Positions 42,051-49,994 of a stretch of DNA of 64,000 nt are shown piece after piece. The notes beneath the pieces were generated by a model. The model was not told the DNA's origin. It searched no databases and saw nothing but the letters and a program-made list of their open reading frames with translations. Source of the stretch: Bacillota bacterium. Lineage in GTDB: Bacteria; Bacillota; Clostridia; Christensenellales; UBA1242. Both the position numbers and the translations under genes were made by a program. The DNA lies in NCBI GenBank assembly GCA_009784555.1, contig WRBO01000003.1:22060-86059 (forward strand), read 5' to 3'. How positions within the stretch are numbered: the first letter of the stretch is position 1; every line of letters begins with the position of its first letter.

Positions 42051-45000
42051 ATGAAGAAGTTTACCGTTGTTGCTTTGATTGCCGTCCTTGCTATTTCTGG
42101 GATTATGGCCGTCATGTTATCCCCATTCCACATGTCGAACGTTCGCGCATCGGGCGGTGCATCATCGCACAGTGTTCGGGCGAATTATTCGATTACACGC
42201 CTGCCACGGCGTAATGTATCGTTGGGCGACCTGGTCGGCGTTCCGCGCCAGGGTAATACAAACGATGCGGCGTATTTCGCATTGGTTCGTTCATCCGGTT
42301 CGGGCGCATTCGTAGTAGGGGTCAGCCACCCAGTTGGAACCTTGCCATTGATTGTAGAGGGGACAACCACGTTTGAAAATGCAGGTGTTTTCCAATACCG
42401 TTTCTTTCATGACTTTGCAACATTGCAAAATGGCGCAATGGCAATCCACGAACGTAACAGCGAGAACATTTCTACATACCGTCACTTTCACACACACGAC
42501 ATCACAGTAATGCAGGACGAGTTCCTGATGACCCTTCCCGAGAACAGTGCCGACTTTGTTCCGAATATCGTTGTGCCAGGCCAACAAATTACATTCCCAT
42601 TGCCAAGTTCATTTATTGACCGTTCGGGACGTGACCTGTTCACCGTTCGTCGTGACCCAGATTTGAACCTTTACGCACCGTACCTGGAGCAACTGCAGGC
42701 ACTTTACCCAACGGTAACCCAAGGAACGGCAACAGACCTGGAACACCTTGGCGCATTGCGTAACCGCGTATTCCAAGACATGACAGTTCAGTTCTTTGGT
42801 AACGATGGTGCAATCGAGAGCCAAGCCGAAGCCGGAAACGTAACAGGGTTGACAGGTATCGCCGACCCACGCACACGTACATTTACAATTCCACCACAAC
42901 CCGCAAACAATTATTACGCCGAGTTCACATTTAACCACAATGGCGGAAACGTAACGGTTGCAAGTTACCGTACAAACAACATCATCGTTGAAAATGTTGG
43001 TATTCCATTGAACCAAATTATGGGGAACGATGTTGGGTCGCACGCAGGTGCCGACAATCAACGCCGCAACCAAATCCGTTTTGAGTTTAACCCAAGCGTT
43101 GCATTTACACCATCTAACCTGCGTTTGAACATGGAAGTTCAACTGCCAGGCGCGACCGTAAACATCAGCCGCGAAACAGACACAGAAAGCCGCGCATTCA
43201 ACAGAGTAGATTTCAGCCAAGAAACATTCACCGCGTTTAGCTTTGTTCGTGTTGAAATCCTGCCTGGTATTGCGGACGGGGCGGCGGATGCAAACGACCC
43301 AAGATGGCGTTTGGCACGTACCCCAGAATGGCGTCCAGAACACGGCGAGAACGTGGGCGCGTTCCCAGGTTCGTTCTTTCACCGTGTAGAAGACTTTACA
43401 TTTATTCCAACCGAGTTGGGCGAGTACCGTTTCACGTACTTTACCACAACCGTATTTGGTGCAGGTTTCGACCACACACCATTGATGGACCAAGTTGTCC
43501 GTGACCCAGCAACATGGCCAGCAGGCGCAACAGCAACATGGCCAACCAGTTCAAGCATCATCGAGCAACAACGTCCAGCAGCAGGGCAACAAAGCTTTAT
43601 CCGTTTCAACCCATTCGAGCCATTGTTTGTTCGTACAGACACCGTTGCACCAACAATCCGTTGGACCGAAGAATACGCATGGGGTGCAATCCCAGGTGTT
43701 ACCGACAGTTGGACAGGAACCGCGGGTACCGCGCCAATGCGCCCAGTAACCCGTCCAGACCCAGGTGCAACCCCACCATACGCGGGTGGCACACCAATCA
43801 ACCCATTCGAGGCCCCAGACCACAGTAACTACCTGCCGGGCAGTGGTTCAAACAGCCGTACCGAAATCGCAACAAGTTTGCAAGCAAACCACGGCGACAA
43901 CCGTCACCAGTTGATATTGCCAGCGTTGATGGGACATGACAACGCAACCCCATCAAACCGTTTGGTTTACAACATTACAATTCGTCGTACCGTAGAGGGT
44001 GTTCAACACCGTCACAGCATCACATGGGCATCGACAAACGCCAACGTTACCGCGGGTGCGGGTAACACAGGGCCACAAATGCCATACGACCCAACAAGCC
44101 GACTTGTATTGGACTTTGAAGAAGGGGAATGGACCAATGGTGTGTTCTCGGGTTCATTGGACGAGCTTATGCGTGGTGTAACCGGTTCCGATGCATCGTT
44201 CGTAGGTTTCTATGACATCACCGTGTTCGCACGTGACGAGCGTTTGGGTGGAATCTTGGGGTTGCCATCTGTTCAATTGCTGTACAGCTTTAACGTTGTT
44301 CGTGACACCGCGTTCACAATGGACGAGAGCCGTCCAGAGTTCCACGGCGGAATTCAAATGCGCCAAACCGCGTACTATGAAGACGACACAATTTCTTTCC
44401 GTCGTGTTAACGTCAGCGACAACTTTACCGACGACCGTAACATTGATGTAGCGTACTGGTTAAGTTTTGGTACCGAATTGGTTGATGTTACAGAAGACCT
44501 GGTCGAGGCGGGCGGTAACCTGACCTTGGTATTGAAGGCAGGCGAGAGCGATATCGCCGACCAACTGCTGGCCGAATTGGAGGCCGCGGGCGGGTTCATG
44601 GAAGTCCGATTGGTTGTTGTTGCACGTAACTTCTTTGCAATGCACAATGGGATTACGCATGCTGACCTGGCCAGTTATGGTTTCCCAAATGACCCTATTG
44701 ACCTTGACAATGCTCCTGCTGGTATTAACTTTATCGGTACGACATTCCGTCTCTACAGTCTTGATTTCGGTTACGCCTCAACAATCGCGGGTGCCGACCT
44801 GGCAAGTCCTGATTTTGGACGCGCTATAAACGACCACCAATGGAGTGAATCGTTGACGGCAGCTAATATAATCACAACGGGAACAAATCCAAACCCAACT
44901 GGTGAGATTCGTCAAAACCGTCGCGTATACTTGCCCGAATTCCGTTTCTTCTATGAGTACTTTGTTGGAATGGATGCGGACATCGCGGACAGTGGATTGG

Positions 45001-47066
45001 CATCCAGCATTCAATTCGAGGTAATCCAACCATTGAGCGGACGTCGCCTCGGCCTTAACCGTTCGACCGTGTCTACACAAGTTCCAGTATGGGGCGTAGA
45101 GGTTCCTGTTGACCCAACAACCGCACCACTTGGATTGCGTGCGCCAGAATTGTCAAACCGTCCAGGTGCAACGGGCAGCGTTCACGACTTGATTCGTCGT
45201 GACCCAATGGTCAGCGGTTCACCTGTGGTAGAACACTTTACACGTATGGGCGGCGGCCAGGGTAGCGCAAACAACTCGTTGTTCTTTATCCCTAACGAAA
45301 TTGGTGTTCACACCGTTATCGCCCGCGTAACCAACGCCGGTGGAAACGTAACAATCTTTGTTGCGGACATCTTGGTCAGTGGGCAAGCAGTCTTCAGCGT
45401 TGGAATCGTCGGCGGGGTAGACACAATGCGTGTTGCCGAAACCGCATCGTTGCCAACCGTTGTTGTGACAATCAACGGCATGTCATTCCGTACAAACAAC
45501 AACTTTGACGTTATCGCGGACTTTGGTTCCGAGGTACGTGTTGGTTCATACCGTATAGAGGCATTTGCCGACAACCAGTCACCAGTAACAATGACCCAAA
45601 ACAACTTCACACCAAGCTTTGCGGGTCGTTACACATTCAACTTCATCATTACAATTGACCACACCATTTTGACGAACAATCCATTGTTGCCGGAAATGGC
45701 GGGTGTCATCGCAACCGAAAACATCATCGCCGAGCGTTCCTTCGACATCGTTGTATCACAACTTAACGAAGGTGACGTACGAATTGGCTTTATGCGCGAC
45801 GAATTCCGTTTCTTCTATGACAACCCTGTGGCTGGTGGTCACGTTGTAACGGGTGATTCGGATGTTGACCGTATTCACCAACACAACATTCTGCCACAAT
45901 TGGTGGGTTCACAAGCGGGTACAGGCGTAACAAGTTTCAACGTTTCGGACAACACATTGCGTTTGGGATTGGAGCAAGTAGGCCCTGCGGCAGACCGCGT
46001 ATTCCAATACGGCGTGTTCTTCCTCCCTGACTGGCAAGTGCTTATGGCGGCTGGCTTGACCCCTCCTGTTAACTTTGACACCGACGTTGAAACACACGTG
46101 ACTGTTCGTGCTCCGCGTGCGGGTGCCGATGACTATCTCCTTGACACACGTAACGATGACGAGACCAACTGGGTTCAAGACGCACGCGGACAACGCTTGC
46201 ACTTCTTCCGCCCACAAGGATTGTTGCGTTTGACGGCGGCCCAAGCCGACCTCCCAGCAGGACAGCGCGACCTTTCACAGGCCGACCGTTGGCCATTGAA
46301 CACCGACGTTTATGTTGACGGCGAGTACGTGATTACATACACCGCGTCATTCCAAAACGTTGTTACCGTCGTTGAATTCCGTATCTTGATTGGTGACGTT
46401 GCAATGCCAAGAATTGACTTCACCCTCTCGGAAGAGCAACAATACGACCTCTTTAACCGTCCGTACCGTGTTGGCGACCGTGACCGTGGTACATTCCACT
46501 TTGACACCAACTTTGTAGTTGTTCACGCAAACGGTGGTAAAACAGACTTTAGCCCATTCTATATCGCAAGCAACCTGCGTATGGAAGTCCTGCGTCCAGA
46601 CAGTACCGCTGCTATTGTTGGCCCAGACTGGGAAGCCGGTGACATTCGTCAATGGTACAGTCTCGAGGAGCCGACTAACCCAAGTGACCCTTGGATTGGT
46701 AACGCCCTGGGCGCAAATGCAAACGGGTCGAACTATGTTGATGAAGCAGGTGAAGTCATCCGTTGGCGCGAAGGTCGTCAGCGTTGGGATGTAAACCTGA
46801 CCCAGGCCGGTGAATACCGCTTTACATTCCGTATCCGTTCCGAGGCGGGTGTTGAAACAACTCTGTTCCGTACCATCACAGTCGAGACAGAACAACCACC
46901 GCGCAATTGGGAAGCTGGAGAAATCTGGGGATGGATTCTTATCGTTGTTGCTAGTGGATTGTTCCTTGCCGTGCTTGTTTACTTCATCAGAACAGGCCGT
47001 CAAACAAAGTTCCAAACATCGGGCAACGTAAAGAAAATTGCCGAAGACAAGCCAGACCAGGTCTAG
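42051..47066 (+). CDS. Very large cell-surface protein with Ig-like segments and C-terminal membrane anchor
   Basis: Not recognised as a named family. The 1671-residue protein has a signal peptide (about residues 1-34, ending near NVRASGGA) and a long extracellular region. A single C-terminal membrane helix (about 1630-1650, WGWILIVVASGLFLAVLVYFI) is followed by a short basic tail. Recurrent strand patterns such as ELGEYRFTYFTTT, EIGVHTVIARVTNAGGNVT and QAGEYRFTFRIRSEAGVET suggest serial Ig-like domains. Codons lean strongly to CCA, CGT and GTT, unlike its neighbours, which fits high expression. A wall or S-layer-like role is inference. Confidence 0.82.
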   Translation: MKKFTVVALIAVLAISGIMAVMLSPFHMSNVRASGGASSHSVRANYSITRLPRRNVSLGDLVGVPRQGNTNDAAYFALVRSSGSGAFVVGVSHPVGTLPLIVEGTTTFENAGVFQYRFFHDFATLQNGAMAIHERNSENISTYRHFHTHDITVMQDEFLMTLPENSADFVPNIVVPGQQITFPLPSSFIDRSGRDLFTVRRDPDLNLYAPYLEQLQALYPTVTQGTATDLEHLGALRNRVFQDMTVQFFGNDGAIESQAEAGNVTGLTGIADPRTRTFTIPPQPANNYYAEFTFNHNGGNVTVASYRTNNIIVENVGIPLNQIMGNDVGSHAGADNQRRNQIRFEFNPSVAFTPSNLRLNMEVQLPGATVNISRETDTESRAFNRVDFSQETFTAFSFVRVEILPGIADGAADANDPRWRLARTPEWRPEHGENVGAFPGSFFHRVEDFTFIPTELGEYRFTYFTTTVFGAGFDHTPLMDQVVRDPATWPAGATATWPTSSSIIEQQRPAAGQQSFIRFNPFEPLFVRTDTVAPTIRWTEEYAWGAIPGVTDSWTGTAGTAPMRPVTRPDPGATPPYAGGTPINPFEAPDHSNYLPGSGSNSRTEIATSLQANHGDNRHQLILPALMGHDNATPSNRLVYNITIRRTVEGVQHRHSITWASTNANVTAGAGNTGPQMPYDPTSRLVLDFEEGEWTNGVFSGSLDELMRGVTGSDASFVGFYDITVFARDERLGGILGLPSVQLLYSFNVVRDTAFTMDESRPEFHGGIQMRQTAYYEDDTISFRRVNVSDNFTDDRNIDVAYWLSFGTELVDVTEDLVEAGGNLTLVLKAGESDIADQLLAELEAAGGFMEVRLVVVARNFFAMHNGITHADLASYGFPNDPIDLDNAPAGINFIGTTFRLYSLDFGYASTIAGADLASPDFGRAINDHQWSESLTAANIITTGTNPNPTGEIRQNRRVYLPEFRFFYEYFVGMDADIADSGLASSIQFEVIQPLSGRRLGLNRSTVSTQVPVWGVEVPVDPTTAPLGLRAPELSNRPGATGSVHDLIRRDPMVSGSPVVEHFTRMGGGQGSANNSLFFIPNEIGVHTVIARVTNAGGNVTIFVADILVSGQAVFSVGIVGGVDTMRVAETASLPTVVVTINGMSFRTNNNFDVIADFGSEVRVGSYRIEAFADNQSPVTMTQNNFTPSFAGRYTFNFIITIDHTILTNNPLLPEMAGVIATENIIAERSFDIVVSQLNEGDVRIGFMRDEFRFFYDNPVAGGHVVTGDSDVDRIHQHNILPQLVGSQAGTGVTSFNVSDNTLRLGLEQVGPAADRVFQYGVFFLPDWQVLMAAGLTPPVNFDTDVETHVTVRAPRAGADDYLLDTRNDDETNWVQDARGQRLHFFRPQGLLRLTAAQADLPAGQRDLSQADRWPLNTDVYVDGEYVITYTASFQNVVTVVEFRILIGDVAMPRIDFTLSEEQQYDLFNRPYRVGDRDRGTFHFDTNFVVVHANGGKTDFSPFYIASNLRMEVLRPDSTAAIVGPDWEAGDIRQWYSLEEPTNPSDPWIGNALGANANGSNYVDEAGEVIRWREGRQRWDVNLTQAGEYRFTFRIRSEAGVETTLFRTITVETEQPPRNWEAGEIWGWILIVVASGLFLAVLVYFIRTGRQTKFQTSGNVKKIAEDKPDQV

Positions 47067-47087
47067 GAAAAGGTACATAAACCAAGC

Positions 47088-47113
47088 AAAAGCAGGGGAA
47101 ACCCTGCTTTTTT
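47088..47113 (+). terminator. Intrinsic terminator after the envelope protein
   Basis: AAAAGCAGGG, a GAAA loop, CCCTGC and six T. Confidence 0.9.
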
Positions 47114-47114
47114 G

Positions 47115-47143
47115 TTGTACTCGTCTTGGACTAATGGTATACT
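47115..47143 (+). promoter_or_regulatory. Leaderless promoter of the wHTH-TM/uvrB operon
   Basis: TTGTAC at 47115-47120, 17-base spacer, TATACT at 47138-47143 within ATGGTATACT. The A of the ATG at 47150 is exactly +7. Confidence 0.7.
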
Positions 47144-47149
47144 ATTTGT

Positions 47150-47518
47150 ATGCTTGATAAACGTTCGCGCCGCCTGATGGACCTGTTGCTGCACATGTGT
47201 GGCGAGGATGGTGCCTATAAAATTCTGGAAATTTGTGATTTGCAAAATGGTATGAAGCAAAAAATGGATATCGAGAATTTGGGGCATATTATGAAGTTCC
47301 TGGCGGCTATGGAGCTTGTCGACATAAAGTACAGTGACGATAAGGTTTATTGTATAGCCATATTACCAAAGGGACGATTGCACGAGGAGACGATAGTTTC
47401 AAAAAAGCACGAGGGCGTGGTGAACAGACGTTTAGCGTTCCTGATAGTCTTGGGCAGCTTTATTGGGGCGGTCCTGGGCGCGGCGTTCAGCGAAGTTATA
47501 AGGAGTCTTTTCCAGTAA
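47150..47518 (+). CDS. Small protein: winged-helix-like domain plus C-terminal membrane helix (paralogue 1)
   Basis: Not a family I can name. Of 122 residues, the first 80 look like a winged helix (SRRLMDLLLHMCGEDGAYKILEI, then MKFLAAMELVDIKYSDDKVYCIAIL). A charged linker and a membrane segment follow (about 98-118, LAFLIVLGSFIGAVLGAAF). The start is leaderless. It is followed by a paralogue of the same layout and then by uvrB. A membrane-tethered DNA-binding or adaptor role is inference. Confidence 0.72.
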   Translation: MLDKRSRRLMDLLLHMCGEDGAYKILEICDLQNGMKQKMDIENLGHIMKFLAAMELVDIKYSDDKVYCIAILPKGRLHEETIVSKKHEGVVNRRLAFLIVLGSFIGAVLGAAFSEVIRSLFQ

Positions 47519-47545
47519 TAGGAAAGTGTAGGGGAGGGGTTGAAA

Positions 47546-47911
47546 ATGTTGTTCAAGGCAGAAGCAAAGGTTATGGATTACCTGTTCGAGAAGTGCCGCG
47601 GCAAGAAAACGGTTTTATTAACACCGAAAGAAATCTTGCAGGCGATTTTACCAAAGTACGAACTAACGGCAAAGCAGCTGGATGCTATTATGAAAAACCT
47701 GGCCCTGGATGGGTATATTGACGTGCAGAACAGCGACAAGCAAGGGTCGTTGGTTTATGTCGTCACGTTGAAGCTAAAGGGTGAGGCGTACGAGCGTGAG
47801 CGGCAAGAGGCCAAGAAGAAAATCGTGCGCAGTATTGCATTCAAGATTGGTTTGGGTATTGTTACGTTTATAATTACATTCGCATTGGGCAGGCTCTTGG
47901 GCAGATGGTAA
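47546..47911 (+). CDS. Small protein: winged-helix-like domain plus C-terminal membrane helix (paralogue 2)
   Basis: The 121-residue protein has the same layout as its neighbour: a winged-helix-like part ([64 protein letters not shown]) and a membrane helix (about 98-118, [19 protein letters not shown]). GGGGAGGGG precedes the ATG by six bases. It overlaps uvrB by seven bases, so uvrB translation should be coupled to it. Confidence 0.75.
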   Translation: MLFKAEAKVMDYLFEKCRGKKTVLLTPKEILQAILPKYELTAKQLDAIMKNLALDGYIDVQNSDKQGSLVYVVTLKLKGEAYERERQEAKKKIVRSIAFKIGLGIVTFIITFALGRLLGRW

Positions 47912-49884
47912 AATATAACCTGGTATCGAAATATAAACCTGCGGGGTCACAACCAGAGGCTATTGAACGCTTGGTTACAAATATTGAAAGTGGTGTTGCG
48001 CGCCAGACTCTGTTGGGTGTCACGGGCAGTGGCAAGACCTTTACAATGGCAAATGTGATAGAGCGCACGGGTCGTCCCGCGTTAGTTATTGCGCATAACA
48101 AGACGTTGGCGGCCCAATTGTGTAATGAATTCCGTCAGTTCTTTCCGAACAACAGGGTAGAGTATTTCGTCAGTTATTACGATTATTATCAGCCCGAGGC
48201 GTATATTCCGTCGTCCGATACCTATATCGAAAAGGACATGAGTATTAATGACGAGATAGATAAATTGCGCCACAGTGCGACCAGTTCATTGGCCGAGCGG
48301 CGCGATGTTATAATCGTGGCGTCGGTGTCGTGTATTTATGGTTTGGGCGCGCCGAAGGAGTATTACGACCTGGCGGTCAGTTTGCGGCCAGGTGACAAGG
48401 TGTCTAGGAATGACCTGATACGGCGTTTGACGGAGATACAATATAAACGGGCCAGCGACGTGATGGAGCGTTCTACCTTTCGCGCAAAGGGAGACATAGT
48501 AGAAATTATGCCAGCCAGTACCTCGGCCACCGCGATTCGTGTGATGTTTTGGGGTGATGAAATTGAAAAAATTACCGAAATTGATGCCTTGACGGGGACC
48601 CTGATTGCCGTGGTTAATCATGTCGCGATTTTCCCGGCCAGTCACTATGCGGTCGGAACCGAGACCTTGAAAAGTGCGATTAAGAACATCAGGGGGGACC
48701 TGGATATACAGTTGGACCTTTTCCGTAACGAGGGGTTACAGATTGAGGAACATAGGTTGCGCCAAAGGACGAATTACGATATCGAGATGATGCAGGAGAT
48801 GGGGTATTGCAACGGTATCGAGAATTACAGCCGCTATTTTGATGGGCGGGTTCCTGGCGAACCACCGTATACCTTGATGTCGTATTTTCCGCGTGATTTT
48901 TTGGTGTTCATTGACGAGAGTCACATCACCGTGCCGCAAATCCGCGGTATGTATCATGGGGACAGGGCCAGGAAAAAGTCATTGGTAGAGTACGGGTTCA
49001 GGTTGCCCAGTGCGTATGACAACCGACCTCTGAATTTTGACGAGTTTTGCGAGCGATTGGGCCAAACGGTGTATGTTTCCGCGACCCCCGCCGAATACGA
49101 GGTAGAGCAGAGTGGCGGAGAGGTGGTAGAGCAGATTATACGCCCCACAGGGTTGCTTGACCCAGAAATAGAGGTGCGGAGCCAGGAGACCCAAGTCCTA
49201 GATTTACTTGACCAGATTAGGAATGTTACCAGCCAGAGTGCGGGTATAGAGGGCAAGAACATCAACGGAAAAGTTTTGGTTACGACGTTGACCAAGAAAA
49301 TGTCCGAGGATTTGACCGCCTTTTTGACGGGCGAGGGGATAAGGGTGCGGTATTTGCACAGCGAGATTGATACCCTGGACAGGGTAGAGTTGATAACCGC
49401 CCTCCGTCGTGACGAGTTCGATGTGATTGTGGGGATTAACCTCCTGCGTGAGGGATTGGATATTCCAGAGGTTGTTTTGGTGGCGATTTTGGATGCGGAC
49501 AAAGAGGGGCTTTTCCGCAACCAAAGGGCGTTGATTCAAACAATTGGCCGAGCAGCACGTAATTCCAGGGCGCGGGTAATCCTGTATGCCAACAAAATGA
49601 CACCAAGTATGGATTTTGCTATTGTCGAAACCAACAGGCGGCGCACCCTGCAGCACGAGCACAACGTTGCCAATGGAATTACCCCTAAAACGGTGTTCAG
49701 TGATATTCAAAACACCCTCTATGTGTCGGAAAAGGATACCGCAAAGGGCAGGAAGATGACCAAGAAAGAGGCCAAGGATGAGATAGAGAAACTCTCGGCC
49801 CTTATGAGTGTGGCAAGCAGGTCCTTGGATTTCGAGGCGGCAATCAAATTCCGCGAAGAAATCGCCAGATTGAAGAAATTGTAG
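47905..49884 (+). CDS. uvrB: UvrABC system protein B
   Basis: Damage-verifying helicase of nucleotide excision repair. The 659-residue protein has Walker [10 protein letters not shown] (residues 37-45), the beta-hairpin region [22 protein letters not shown], helicase motifs ([35 protein letters not shown]) and a C-terminal UVR motif ([18 protein letters not shown]) that binds UvrC. The start overlaps the previous gene. Palindrome copy E starts six bases after the stop, and uvrA follows under its own promoter. Confidence 0.98.
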   Translation: MVKYNLVSKYKPAGSQPEAIERLVTNIESGVARQTLLGVTGSGKTFTMANVIERTGRPALVIAHNKTLAAQLCNEFRQFFPNNRVEYFVSYYDYYQPEAYIPSSDTYIEKDMSINDEIDKLRHSATSSLAERRDVIIVASVSCIYGLGAPKEYYDLAVSLRPGDKVSRNDLIRRLTEIQYKRASDVMERSTFRAKGDIVEIMPASTSATAIRVMFWGDEIEKITEIDALTGTLIAVVNHVAIFPASHYAVGTETLKSAIKNIRGDLDIQLDLFRNEGLQIEEHRLRQRTNYDIEMMQEMGYCNGIENYSRYFDGRVPGEPPYTLMSYFPRDFLVFIDESHITVPQIRGMYHGDRARKKSLVEYGFRLPSAYDNRPLNFDEFCERLGQTVYVSATPAEYEVEQSGGEVVEQIIRPTGLLDPEIEVRSQETQVLDLLDQIRNVTSQSAGIEGKNINGKVLVTTLTKKMSEDLTAFLTGEGIRVRYLHSEIDTLDRVELITALRRDEFDVIVGINLLREGLDIPEVVLVAILDADKEGLFRNQRALIQTIGRAARNSRARVILYANKMTPSMDFAIVETNRRRTLQHEHNVANGITPKTVFSDIQNTLYVSEKDTAKGRKMTKKEAKDEIEKLSALMSVASRSLDFEAAIKFREEIARLKKL

Positions 49885-49889
49885 CACCT

Positions 49890-49925
49890 TGCGTGACATA
49901 CCACTAGATATTGTGTGATATGTAT
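49890..49925. repeat. ATATTGTG palindrome family, copy E
   Basis: TGCGTGACATACCAC (perfect left arm), core ATATTGTG at 49908-49915, TGATATG as right arm. It lies between uvrB and uvrA. Confidence 0.62.
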
Positions 49926-49956
49926 AGCAGGTCACTTGCGGGGCGGATTTATCATG

Positions 49957-49986
49957 TTGAAAAAGCTGGTGTGCTTGTGTTATACT
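49957..49986 (+). promoter_or_regulatory. Near-leaderless promoter of uvrA
   Basis: TTGAAA at 49957-49962, 18-base spacer, TATACT at 49981-49986. The ATG at 49995 is at +9. No LexA-type box was seen. Confidence 0.6.
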
Positions 49987-49994
49987 ATAAGGTT

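Noticed and set aside
42609..43493. Long minus-strand frames inside the 1671-residue gene
   Set aside because: They arise from the few stop codons in the opposite frame of a CCA/CGT/GTT-biased gene; there is no promoter or ribosome-binding site.
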